A DNA stretch of 64,000 bases, taken from Trinickia violacea. Lineage in GTDB: Bacteria > Pseudomonadota > Gammaproteobacteria > Burkholderiales > Burkholderiaceae. The DNA is taken from the NCBI RefSeq assembly GCF_005280735.1, contig NZ_CP040077.1, positions 62,001 to 126,000 of the forward strand, read 5' to 3'. Below the pieces are notes generated by a model. The model did no database searches. It was not told the origin of the DNA and saw only the letters and a list, made by a program, of their open reading frames with translations. Positions 1 through 7,640 of this stretch are shown here, in pieces; position 1 is the stretch's first letter, and the number at the start of each line of letters is the position of its first letter. Both the position numbers and the translations under genes were made by a program.

Positions 1-1
1 C

Positions 2-91
2 ATTGCGCCGTCAATCGAAGCCGTCGGATGGGGCGTGGTGGCCCTGAGGACGTATCGCCAAGGACGAAATCAAACTAAGAGGCACGTGTAG
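2..91 (+). CDS. possible 3' end of a gene cut by the window edge
   Basis: An open frame runs from the window edge to a TAG at 89-91. It encodes about 29 residues ending in RNQTKRHV, with no start inside the window. Composition is compatible with coding but the piece is too short to assign. It lies on the same strand and 88 bases upstream of the small gene at 180, so it could be the upstream partner of that gene. This is inference only; the frame could also be open by chance. Confidence 0.25.
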   Translation: MAPSIEAVGWGVVALRTYRQGRNQTKRHV

Positions 92-179
92 ATTGATGGA
101 TCTGATAGCTTAGTGAAAAAGTGGCAAGAGCGACCCAGGTTGGGTGCCGGATAGTCGAATCAACTGGAAGTGAGTTGCA

Positions 180-536
180 GTGAACATTGATCATCAAAGA
201 CGTTACGAATCTCCGGACGACTTCTTTGTCTTGGGCGGAAGCGTCGTGATGAAGGTTTCTGCCGATCCGGCGATCGCCATTTGCGTTGCTGCGGCCGAGC
301 ACGGGTTGGTTGTTGCTCGGATTGAAGGGGGTATCTGGCACAACTCCGGCTTCGAGGCCAGGCTCGATTGCATTTGGGACGGGGTTGATCCTCCAGTGGA
401 TCGAAGAACGACAGAACAAAACAACTGCGCTGCTGCCGATTTTGTGCGCTCGGAGCGAAAGTTGCACGACGCATTTGTGATTACAGCGCCGCCCATGGCG
501 GGTTGGTGCTCTAGCTACAAGCCCAGAAAGCAATGA
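180..536 (+). CDS. small protein of unknown function, possible immunity-type protein
   Basis: Encodes 118 residues from a GTG start (GTG AAC ATT GAT). The protein is acidic and rich in Asp, Val and Ala. It has no signal peptide or membrane segment and reads as a compact alpha/beta domain, with the phrases ARLDCIWDG and ITAPPMAGW. I do not recognise the family with certainty. The size, the acidic character and the isolated position in an AT-richer stretch next to a lipoprotein resemble orphan immunity proteins of polymorphic toxin loci in Burkholderia, but no toxin is visible in the window. No convincing ribosome-binding site precedes the GTG. It could equally be an unrelated conserved hypothetical. 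Confidence 0.45.
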   Translation: MNIDHQRRYESPDDFFVLGGSVVMKVSADPAIAICVAAAEHGLVVARIEGGIWHNSGFEARLDCIWDGVDPPVDRRTTEQNNCAAADFVRSERKLHDAFVITAPPMAGWCSSYKPRKQ

Positions 537-829
537 TGGTCCGAGGGTGGAGTCGAACCAAGGCTGGACTCCTTGCTTGCGGTTGGTTCAAGCGTGCGTG
601 GTGACAAGCCTGCCGCGTTCGACCTCAATCCTGACGCACTGCTGAGGCATGGAAGCATGAGAGTTTGAGCCATCGGATGGGGAGCTTCATCCTCGGATAG
701 AACGGCGAGACCTGCGCCTTTGTGGCGAATATAGGGGGTGGCGGCTTGGTCACCGAATGGTCCGCGTTTGGCCGGGGCGATGGCGTTGTGATTTGATGTT
801 GGTGTTTATTTTAAAAAACGATTTTCCAT
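537..829. other. intergenic stretch with no supported feature
   Basis: About 290 bases between the small protein and the lipoprotein gene. I see no convincing ORF with a start and ribosome-binding site, no RNA gene and no clear terminator. The end just before 830 is AT-rich (TTATTTTAAAAAACG) and probably carries the promoter of the lipoprotein gene. Confidence 0.4.
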
Positions 830-1423
830 ATGACATTAATTAAGATGCCTTACCTTCGTGCACTTGTAGGAACGAGTTTGCTCACCATACTTGCAGCCTG
901 TCAGTTGCCGCCAACCGTTGCATCTAACGAGGCATCACCTGAGCAGCGCCAGGCGGTGATTGATGCGCTTGTGAAATTTGGTCTCGAAGGCGACGTGAGT
1001 GATGCTACGGCAACAGCCAAATTTTTTAACGCGGCATTTTATTTAAGCGATAAGTATTGGGGCGTGTTGAGTCAGGAGAGGACAGAATGGTACAGAGTTC
1101 ATCAAAATGGGCCGTCTGTCTTTACGGGAAAATCTCAATACACGTGGCGCTGGGTTCACGGTGTTCAATTCCAGAGCGCTGACCTGACGCTTTACCCTGA
1201 CCGAGCGTTTTGCCTGTCACCGTCTGAGATAAGCGCTGCAATTCCTGAGCGCTACCGAGGTGGTGAGAAATTGAAAAAGCTAGTCGGAATTTATCCACCG
1301 GCGGGCGAATCCTTAAAGAATTCCTCGATGTTCATCTTCACGGACGACAACGCGTGCCTTAAGAGCGTTTCTTTTTTTAGCAAGGCACCGGACAGCGTTG
1401 CCAAGCCGCACTCCCCGAGCTGA
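830..1423 (+). CDS. putative lipoprotein of unknown function
   Basis: 197 residues. The N-terminus is a lipoprotein signal: MPYLRALVGTSLLTILAACQ, with lipobox LAAC and the lipidated Cys at residue 24 of the longest frame. A second in-frame ATG at 845 gives a more typical signal-peptide length, with Cys at 19, and may be the true start; neither ATG has a clear Shine-Dalgarno. The mature part is soluble, with scattered aromatic residues (WRWVHGVQF) and two Cys. I do not recognise the family. Codon use is less GC-biased than in the flagellar genes, which suggests acquired DNA shared with the small gene upstream. Predicted location: inner or outer membrane, facing the periplasm. Confidence 0.6.
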   Translation: MTLIKMPYLRALVGTSLLTILAACQLPPTVASNEASPEQRQAVIDALVKFGLEGDVSDATATAKFFNAAFYLSDKYWGVLSQERTEWYRVHQNGPSVFTGKSQYTWRWVHGVQFQSADLTLYPDRAFCLSPSEISAAIPERYRGGEKLKKLVGIYPPAGESLKNSSMFIFTDDNACLKSVSFFSKAPDSVAKPHSPS

Positions 1424-1610
1424 GAGCCTTCCCGGTTACGGTTAGCACCGTGCCTGTCCGTGGCCGCGTGAAGCTCGCGCGGCGTCTCAACAATCGCACG
1501 CTGAAACTCACCTGAGAAGTTTGGCCGCTTCGGGGCCGCTTTCGCGACGCCGTCGGCAATGAGACCGCACCAGACCGCGTTAGCGTGTATCAAGTTCCGA
1601 TAAGCGAGAT

Positions 1611-2642
1611 CTACTGCGGCATCACCCGCGCATAGTGCCCCGCCCCCACCGGCGACGCCCGATCAAAAGCATCAATCGCACGCACCGTCGCCGCCCTCCG
1701 CCCGACCACATCGGCTTTCGCGACAGCCTCCGGAAACGCCACCACCTCATCCGCCTTCCGAGCGAAATACTCAACGAGGTGATCAATGAAAGTCCGCACC
1801 TTCACCGGCAAATGCCGCCGGCTCGGATACGCGACATTGATCTCCACCTGCGGCAACCGATACTCCGCGAGCAGCCTCACCAACCGCCCCTGCGCCACAT
1901 CCCGGCTGATCAAATAGCTCGGCAGAATCGCCACCCCCATGCCAAGCAGCGCGAACTGCCGCAGCATTTCCGTATTGTTCGCGGCGATCACATTCGCCGG
2001 CCGCACGCGCACTTCGTCATACGCGCCGCTGAATACATGCTCGTCGCCCCAGTATTCCGACGGCGGGCTCAGGCAAGCATGATCCATCAGCTGCTCGGGC
2101 CGTGTCGGCGTGCCGTGTTCGGCGAGATAGTCGGGCGTTGCGCAAACCATCATGCAATCGGTCGTCAGCCGCCGCGTGACGATGCTTCCGGCCCGCATCT
2201 GCCGCGCGATCAGAATGCCGACGTCATACCCTTCTTCCACCAGATCGACGTTGCGATCGACGAGCGTCACGTCCGGCACGACCTTCGGATAACTTTGCGA
2301 ATAGCTCTGCAGCACGGGCGCGAGCATATGCAGCCCGAACACGACAGGCGCCACGATGCGCAGCGTACCGACGGGTTCGTGATTGCGCGCGGTCACCATC
2401 TGCTCGACGTCTTCGAGGTCGTCGAGAATTTGCCGTGCGCGTTCGAGGTAGACCTGGCCGGATTCGGTCAGCGAGAGGCTGCGTGTCGTGCGATGGAGGA
2501 GCCGGGTGCCGAGCCGGCCTTCGAGGTCGGCGACGTGGCGCGTCACGACGGCGTTGGAGACATCGAGCGCGTTCGCCGCGCCGACAAAACTGCCGATATC
2601 CGCCACCTTGACGAATATCCGCACCGACTGCAAATGATCCAT
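1611..2642 (-). CDS. LysR-family transcriptional regulator
   Basis: 343 residues from the ATG at 2642, chosen because AAGGGAG lies at the right distance before it and because the protein then begins with the family pattern MDHLQSVRIFVKVADIGSF. Residues 1-60 form the winged helix-turn-helix (AANALDVSNAVVTRHVADLE). Residues about 90-300 form the periplasmic-binding-protein-like effector domain (GTLRIVAPVVFGLHMLAPVL). The protein is some 40 residues longer than the usual 300, with an Ala/Val-rich tail. It is most like the CrgA/AaeR-type regulators that begin with MD(H/R)L. Target and inducer cannot be told from the sequence. It is divergent from the glycosylation genes but separated from them by about 350 bases. 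Confidence 0.9.
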   Translation of the reverse strand: MDHLQSVRIFVKVADIGSFVGAANALDVSNAVVTRHVADLEGRLGTRLLHRTTRSLSLTESGQVYLERARQILDDLEDVEQMVTARNHEPVGTLRIVAPVVFGLHMLAPVLQSYSQSYPKVVPDVTLVDRNVDLVEEGYDVGILIARQMRAGSIVTRRLTTDCMMVCATPDYLAEHGTPTRPEQLMDHACLSPPSEYWGDEHVFSGAYDEVRVRPANVIAANNTEMLRQFALLGMGVAILPSYLISRDVAQGRLVRLLAEYRLPQVEINVAYPSRRHLPVKVRTFIDHLVEYFARKADEVVAFPEAVAKADVVGRRAATVRAIDAFDRASPVGAGHYARVMPQ

Positions 2643-2763
2643 GGCGATACTCCCTTCGGCCCTCTCATGCGGCGTCAACCATTACGATCGATTGTAAAGA
2701 GCGGACCATGTCCCAATCCTGACCCGAAGATGACAATGTTGTCAGGTTGCCGAACCCCGAGTG

Positions 2764-2874
2764 CTATTCCATCGGGTCCCAGGGAGGCTCGTCGCCCCAC
2801 TCCACGTCCATCCGGTCTTCCCAAAAGTCAAAATGGCGCCGAAACCCCGGTCTGTTTGCCCGATCGAACGGCAT
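2764..2874 (-). CDS. possible 36-residue small protein
   Basis: An ATG at 2874 opens a 36-codon frame ending with TAG at 2764-2766. The product begins MPFDRANRPGFRR and ends DEPPWDPME: a basic first half and a strongly acidic, Trp-rich second half. An in-frame stop lies three codons before the ATG, so the frame cannot be longer. A GGAAGG lies about 13 bases upstream, which is rather far. The residue pattern looks protein-like rather than random. It lies upstream of the LysR gene on the same strand. Existence as a gene is inference; the family is not recognised. Confidence 0.35.
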   Translation of the reverse strand: MPFDRANRPGFRRHFDFWEDRMDVEWGDEPPWDPME

Positions 2875-2989
2875 CGCCCGCCGCTAACCTTCCACCATCG
2901 CCAAGACCGCGCGCGTTGCGCCGGCCAACTCGCCCCCCTGGGCGCGAACGCCGCCAAGCGCCGCCTGCTCCCACGGAAGGACCGCTTCA

Positions 2990-4717
2990 ATGCCCACTGT
3001 CAGCATTCTGATCCCCGCCTACAAGGCCGATTACCTCGGCCGGGCGATCCTCAGCGCGCAGCGCCAGACTTTCGAGGACATCGAAATCCTCGTCGGCGAC
3101 GACACGCCCGATGCCGCGCTCCAGGAAGTCGTCAGTAGGTTCGAGGATCCCCGCATCCGCTACTTCCACCACGGTTTTCAAAACGGCACGCGCAATTCGC
3201 AAGCATTGTGGGAGCACGCGCGCGGCCAGTACGTGAAGTTCCTGTCCGGCGACGACATGCTGATGCCGGCCTCGGTTCAGACGCTCGTCGACGAGCTGCG
3301 CGCCAACCCTGAGGTGGTCCTCGCGTTCCACGAGCGCGTGATCGTCGACGAGACGGACAACGTCGTCGCCACGCCGGGCCCGCTGCTCGCGCCGGGCAAT
3401 ACCGCGTTCATCGATCGTCCGTTCCTGATCGAGCACATGGTCGCCGGGCTGAACAACTTCATCGGCGAACCGAGCAACATCATGCTCGTGCGTGACCGCG
3501 TCGACATTTCGGCCGTCTGGGACTACCGCTCGTGGGTGCTCGACTTCACCGGCGACGTGGCGGCCTATCTGAACTGTGCCGAAAAGGCGCCGCTGCTCGC
3601 GGTGGGCGGCTATCTGAGCGCGTCCCGCCGTCATTCGGCCCAGGCGCCGGAAACCGGCAGCGCGAACTTCAGTGCGGGGCTCTACGAGTGGGAACTGATG
3701 GTGCGCGGCGAAGCGGCGGCCGGCAATCTCACGGGAGACGCCCTCCGGAATGCGCAGCGCACGCTGCGCCGGCTCTACGCCAACTGGTCCGCGACGCTGC
3801 CCGAAATCGCCCCCCTGCTTGCCAACCTCGACGAATTCAAGCGCCGGCCCGCACATGAGCTCTACGCGTCCGAGCGTTTCCAAGCAGATCTCACGAATGC
3901 CCGCGCGGCCGTTGCCGCGCGCGTCGGTGTGAGCAGTAAAGGGCCGCAGGCGCCGCAGCAAAAGTTCTGCGTCGTCTGCGAGCAGCCAGTACCCGGCTGG
4001 CTGCCGCACCCTGAGAACGGCAACTCCGGCAAGACCTTCATGCGGCAAATCGAAACGGTGGGTTCGACGCTCCAGAACCACTCGTGCCCGAAGTGCGGCT
4101 GCAACGACCGCGAGCGCCATCTGTGGCTCTATCTTGCCTTTTCGCGGATTCTCGAAGACGCGGGCGCGAAGCGCATTCTCCACGTCGCGCCGGAAGCCGG
4201 GCTCGAGCCGCGCATCCGCAGGCTCCAGCCGCGCGAATACGTCGTTGGCGATCTCTCGCCGCGCCTCGCGCATCACCGCGAAATCAACGTCGAAAAGCTC
4301 GACTTCCCCGACGGCTACTTCGACGTGATCATCTGCAACCACGTGCTGGAGCACGTGGACAACCCGGCTGCGGCGCTCGCCGAGTTCAACCGGTGCCTTG
4401 CGCCCGGCGGCCACTTGGTCGCGCAGACGCCCTACTCGCCGGTGCTGCGCAATACGTTCGAATTGACCAAGCCCGTCGACGAAGCCTTCGCGACGAACTA
4501 CTTCGGGCAAAACGACCATGTCCGCATGTTCGGCGCCGACCTGGTCGACCACTTCCGCAACGCAGGGTTCAAGGGCGACCTGTATCCGCATACGACGGTT
4601 CTCGGCGAGGTCGATCCGGACACCTACGGCTGCAACGGACGAGAGCCTTTCTTCTTTTTCGCGAAAGGGGACGCGCCGGTGTTCCCGGCTCATGCGTCTT
4701 CGCAGCCAATCCAGTGA
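2990..4717 (+). CDS. GT2 glycosyltransferase fused to a SAM methyltransferase
   Basis: 575 residues. Residues 1-110 form a GT-A glycosyltransferase family 2 core: SILIPAYKA at 5-13, VGDDTPD near 35-41 and the metal/nucleotide-binding SGDD at 86-89. Residues about 325-371 hold a zinc-ribbon-like pair, CVVC (327/330) and CPKC (366/369). Residues about 380-575 are a class I methyltransferase: motif I region ILHVAPEAG near 397 and CNHVLEHVDNP near 449. Start: ATG with AAGGA about ten bases upstream. The first 310 residues are paralogous to the GT2 at 10794-11795, so the fusion probably arose by joining such a GT2 to a methyltransferase. First gene of a plus-strand group with the two PLP-fold proteins behind it. 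Likely role: adding and methylating a sugar of the flagellin glycan (inference from position). Confidence 0.85.
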   Translation: MPTVSILIPAYKADYLGRAILSAQRQTFEDIEILVGDDTPDAALQEVVSRFEDPRIRYFHHGFQNGTRNSQALWEHARGQYVKFLSGDDMLMPASVQTLVDELRANPEVVLAFHERVIVDETDNVVATPGPLLAPGNTAFIDRPFLIEHMVAGLNNFIGEPSNIMLVRDRVDISAVWDYRSWVLDFTGDVAAYLNCAEKAPLLAVGGYLSASRRHSAQAPETGSANFSAGLYEWELMVRGEAAAGNLTGDALRNAQRTLRRLYANWSATLPEIAPLLANLDEFKRRPAHELYASERFQADLTNARAAVAARVGVSSKGPQAPQQKFCVVCEQPVPGWLPHPENGNSGKTFMRQIETVGSTLQNHSCPKCGCNDRERHLWLYLAFSRILEDAGAKRILHVAPEAGLEPRIRRLQPREYVVGDLSPRLAHHREINVEKLDFPDGYFDVIICNHVLEHVDNPAAALAEFNRCLAPGGHLVAQTPYSPVLRNTFELTKPVDEAFATNYFGQNDHVRMFGADLVDHFRNAGFKGDLYPHTTVLGEVDPDTYGCNGREPFFFFAKGDAPVFPAHASSQPIQ

Positions 4718-4736
4718 CCATCGGCTCGAGACAACC

Positions 4737-5888
4737 ATGAACGCTGCCGCCCCCGTTCGCGTGATATCTCCGGAACCAGACGATCGCATCTTCGTCACGC
4801 AGCCGCATATGGCGCCGCTGGACGAATTTATCCCCTATTTGGAAAAGATATGGGAGAGCAAGGTACTGACGAACCGCGGCCCGTTCCATCGGCAGCTCGA
4901 AGACGCGCTGTGCGAATATCTCGGCGTTGAACACTTGGCGCTCTTTGCCAACGGGACACTGGCGCTTGTCACCGCGCTGCAAGCGCTGCGCATCACCGGC
5001 GAGGTCATCACCACGCCGTATTCGTTCGTCGCCACCGCGCATTCGTTGTTGTGGAACGGCATCAAACCCGTATTCGTCGACATCGATCCCGATACGCTCA
5101 ATCTCGATCCGCACAAAATCGAGGCAGCCATTACGCCGCAAACGACTGCCATCATGCCCGTTCACTGCTATGGGCATCCGTGCGACGTCGAGGCGATTCG
5201 CCGGATCGCCGACAATTACAACCTGAAGGTCATTTACGACGCCGCACACGCGTTCGGTGTACAAACCGACAGCGGCAGCGTCCTGCAGCACGGCGATCTA
5301 TCGGCGCTGAGCTTTCATGCGACAAAGGTCTTCAACACATTCGAAGGCGGCGCGATCATCTGTCCGGATGCGAAGACCAAGCAGCGCATCGACCACCTCA
5401 AGAACTTCGGCTACGTCGATGAAGTCACCGTGGTGGCGCCCGGCATCAATGCGAAGATGAGCGAGATCAACGCGGCGTTCGGCCTGCTGCAGTTGAAGCA
5501 CGTCGACGAGGCGATCGCCAAGCGCAAGCGAATCGATGCGATGTACCGCGGGCAATTGCGCGACGTGAAGGGTATTCGCTGTCTGGAAGATGCGGGCGAG
5601 ACGGTGGCGAACTGCGCCTACTTCCCGATTCTCGTCGAGAGCGACTACCCGATGAGCCGCGATGCGCTGTTCGAGTTGCTGCGCTCGCACGACATCGTCG
5701 CGCGACGCTACTTCTATCCGCTCATTTCCGATTTCCCGATGTACCGCGGGCTGCCTTCGGCAAGCCGCGACAATCTGCCCGTGGCGACCGACGCCGCTCT
5801 GAAGGTGCTCTGCCTGCCGATTTACCCGGCACTGTCCGACGAGCAAGTTGAACGGATCGCGGGCATCGTCGCGCGAGGCCGCTCGTGA
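4737..5888 (+). CDS. DegT/DnrJ/EryC1/StrS sugar aminotransferase (VioA/FdtB-like)
   Basis: 383 residues from the ATG at 4737; the open frame extends upstream, but that part overlaps the preceding gene. PLP-dependent type I fold: Asp168 in YDAAHAFG binds the pyridine nitrogen and Lys197 in SFHATKVFNTFEGG forms the internal aldimine. The motif HATKVFNTFEGG is typical of VioA/FdtB-type enzymes, which put an amino group on a dTDP-4- or 3-keto-6-deoxyhexose. It starts 19 bases after the GT2-methyltransferase fusion and its stop overlaps the next gene's start (GTGA), so the three are likely one operon. Product: a nucleotide-activated amino sugar, exact sugar unknown. No nucleotide-sugar synthesis genes (such as rmlAB) are in the window. 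Confidence 0.88.
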   Translation: MNAAAPVRVISPEPDDRIFVTQPHMAPLDEFIPYLEKIWESKVLTNRGPFHRQLEDALCEYLGVEHLALFANGTLALVTALQALRITGEVITTPYSFVATAHSLLWNGIKPVFVDIDPDTLNLDPHKIEAAITPQTTAIMPVHCYGHPCDVEAIRRIADNYNLKVIYDAAHAFGVQTDSGSVLQHGDLSALSFHATKVFNTFEGGAIICPDAKTKQRIDHLKNFGYVDEVTVVAPGINAKMSEINAAFGLLQLKHVDEAIAKRKRIDAMYRGQLRDVKGIRCLEDAGETVANCAYFPILVESDYPMSRDALFELLRSHDIVARRYFYPLISDFPMYRGLPSASRDNLPVATDAALKVLCLPIYPALSDEQVERIAGIVARGRS

Positions 5889-6910
5889 CGTTCGCGCCGG
5901 CGGCAGGGGATGCGGTCGAACGTCTATCGACGCGACGCGATGCGATCGGCGGCTACTTCGAACTGGAGTTGCCGCCCGCTCACGGCGAGCTCTATCCCAA
6001 TGCGCTGCGCTTTCAATCCGCACGCGCGGCGTTCCTCGCGCTGCTCACGGCTGGCCGGCCAAAGCGCGTCTGGATGCCCTGGTACATCTGCGAATCGATG
6101 CTCGAAGCGCACGCGATGACGGGGGTGCAAGTCCAGCGCTACCAGATCGACGAGCACTTCGAGATCGCGAGCGACATCGCACTGGGCGAAAACGACTGGC
6201 TGCTGTACGTCAACTATTTCGGGGTTTGTGACGCGCGGGTGGAGCGGCTCTTCGCCCGCTTTCCGCGTCAACAGATCGTGATCGACAATTCGCAAGCGCT
6301 GTTCTCTCCGCCTGTGGATTGCCTCGCAACCATTTATTCTCCGCGTAAATTCTTCGGCATTCCGGACGGCGGTTATCTGGTCACGGAACGTGACATGCCG
6401 CTGCCCGATGAGCAGGACGCGGGTTCGATCGAGCGTTTCGAGCCGCTTCTCATGCGCCTCGATCACGGGGCGGAAGCCGGATACCAGAGCATGGTCGCGG
6501 CGCGCACGACGTTGCGCGGTCAGTCGCCGAAGCGCATGTCGGAACTGACTCGGCGTTTGCTCGCGCACATCGACTATCCGGCGGCGATCGCGCGCCGCAA
6601 TCGCAATTACGCGCGCTATCAGCGCCTGCTCGGCGCCGACAATGCGCTGCCGTTGCCGGAAGCCCCGCAGTACGCGCCGCTTTGCTATCCCTTCTGGAAT
6701 CATCGCGCGGACCTTCACGCGCGGCTTGCCGCCCAACGTGTCTACGTCGCCAAGTATTGGCCGCACGTACGAGGCGAGACCGGGACTCCGGCCGACCTCG
6801 AATACCGCCTCGCCACTGAGTGCCTCGCGCTTCCGTGTGATCAACGCTATGGCGACGAAGAAATCGACTTCGTCGTGGCCATGTTGCGCGAAGCGATCAA
6901 GAGCCGTTAA
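5885..6910 (+). CDS. divergent PLP-fold (DegT-like) aminotransferase-related protein
   Basis: 341 residues from a GTG that overlaps the previous stop by four bases (GTGA), indicating translational coupling. The overall pattern is a shortened DegT-type aminotransferase: MPWYICESML near 64, Asp134 in VIDNSQALF as the cofactor aspartate, and Lys155 in YSPRKFFGIPDGG as the candidate PLP lysine. The sequence is far from the VioA/ArnB group and I do not recognise a named subfamily. Position in an operon with a GT2-methyltransferase and a canonical sugar aminotransferase suggests a step in building or modifying the same amino sugar. It converges on the WbqC-like gene with 13 bases between them. Confidence 0.7.
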   Translation: MTFAPAAGDAVERLSTRRDAIGGYFELELPPAHGELYPNALRFQSARAAFLALLTAGRPKRVWMPWYICESMLEAHAMTGVQVQRYQIDEHFEIASDIALGENDWLLYVNYFGVCDARVERLFARFPRQQIVIDNSQALFSPPVDCLATIYSPRKFFGIPDGGYLVTERDMPLPDEQDAGSIERFEPLLMRLDHGAEAGYQSMVAARTTLRGQSPKRMSELTRRLLAHIDYPAAIARRNRNYARYQRLLGADNALPLPEAPQYAPLCYPFWNHRADLHARLAAQRVYVAKYWPHVRGETGTPADLEYRLATECLALPCDQRYGDEEIDFVVAMLREAIKSR

Positions 6911-6923
6911 GCGAAGGCGTCAG

Positions 6924-7640
6924 TCAGGCGACGCACCTCGTATGGCTGCGCAACGCTTGCGCTACGGTCTCCGGCGCGTTCCAAAGCAGCACGTCGATGA
7001 TCGATAGATGCGGTTCGTAACGGTAGGGCGCTGGATCGTAGCTGAACTCGTCGAACTCCGCGAACTTGAGTGTGACGCCGGCGCGCGTGAACGTCGCTGG
7101 GTCGAACAGCGCCCGCCCGCCCGCAGGATTGACGTACTCCGTGGCGCCGAGTTGCTGGCAGACAAGCGGCGCCCAGTCGCCAGCACCCATCTGCGACGGA
7201 AAATCGAGGCTCAATTCCGAGCAGACGCGGTACGAAAAGGGCACGCCCAGGTACTCGCAAACGGCCTTTAGCGTATTGACGTTCAGTTCGCACAGCGAGT
7301 CGCTCGACGTGCGATCGAATGCAGCGCACACGAGATCGTCCACCTGCGCGAAGAACGGTGCCTGGCGGCGGAACGCGGACAGTTTGCCGCGCAGGCTCGT
7401 CTTCGTATCGGCGACGTTCAGCACGCGCGCTTCGCGGGTCTTGATCGTGATCGACGAATTCGACAGTGGGACTGTCACGTACTGCCAGCCTTCCTTGGGA
7501 TGCAAAATGCGGTTGCGATTCATCCAGGTTTTCGGCGTGTATTGTGTGACGTCGAAAACGATCCATTCGTCGACGGCGGCGATTAACGCGAAGTGCCCGA
7601 GATAGGGAAAGAAGTAAGGCTGCATGATACCGAGCCTCAT
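6924..7640 (-). CDS. WbqC-like family protein
   Basis: 238 residues from the ATG at 7640 that overlaps the upstream gene's stop (ATGA). Hallmarks of the WbqC-like family are the N-terminus GIMQPYFFPYLGHF and the following WIVFDVTQYTPKTW, MNRNRIL and WQYVTVPL. Members are soluble proteins of about 230-240 residues found in O-antigen and glycan loci next to DegT aminotransferases; the biochemical activity is, to my knowledge, not settled. Last gene of the minus-strand operon GT2-methyltransferase-DegT-DegT-WbqC. I infer a role in converting the amino sugar made by the neighbours, for example acylation, but nothing in the sequence proves it. Confidence 0.85.
   Translation of the reverse strand: MRLGIMQPYFFPYLGHFALIAAVDEWIVFDVTQYTPKTWMNRNRILHPKEGWQYVTVPLSNSSITIKTREARVLNVADTKTSLRGKLSAFRRQAPFFAQVDDLVCAAFDRTSSDSLCELNVNTLKAVCEYLGVPFSYRVCSELSLDFPSQMGAGDWAPLVCQQLGATEYVNPAGGRALFDPATFTRAGVTLKFAEFDEFSYDPAPYRYEPHLSIIDVLLWNAPETVAQALRSHTRCVA

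Noticed and set aside
535..570. tRNA-like 3' end on the minus strand (GGTTCGACTCC followed by ACC CTCGGACCA)
   Set aside because: The T-stem pairs only partly, the acceptor half is too short and no D-arm or anticodon arm lies at the right distance. Probably chance.
1635..3011. Long plus-strand open frame (458 codons) across the LysR gene
   Set aside because: Arg/His/Pro-rich antisense shadow of the LysR gene in GC-rich DNA; no family resemblance and no ribosome-binding site.
2987..4798. Minus-strand frame of 603 codons opposite the GT2-methyltransferase fusion
   Set aside because: Arg/Val/Glu-rich mirror of a real coding strand. The forward frame has clear domain motifs.
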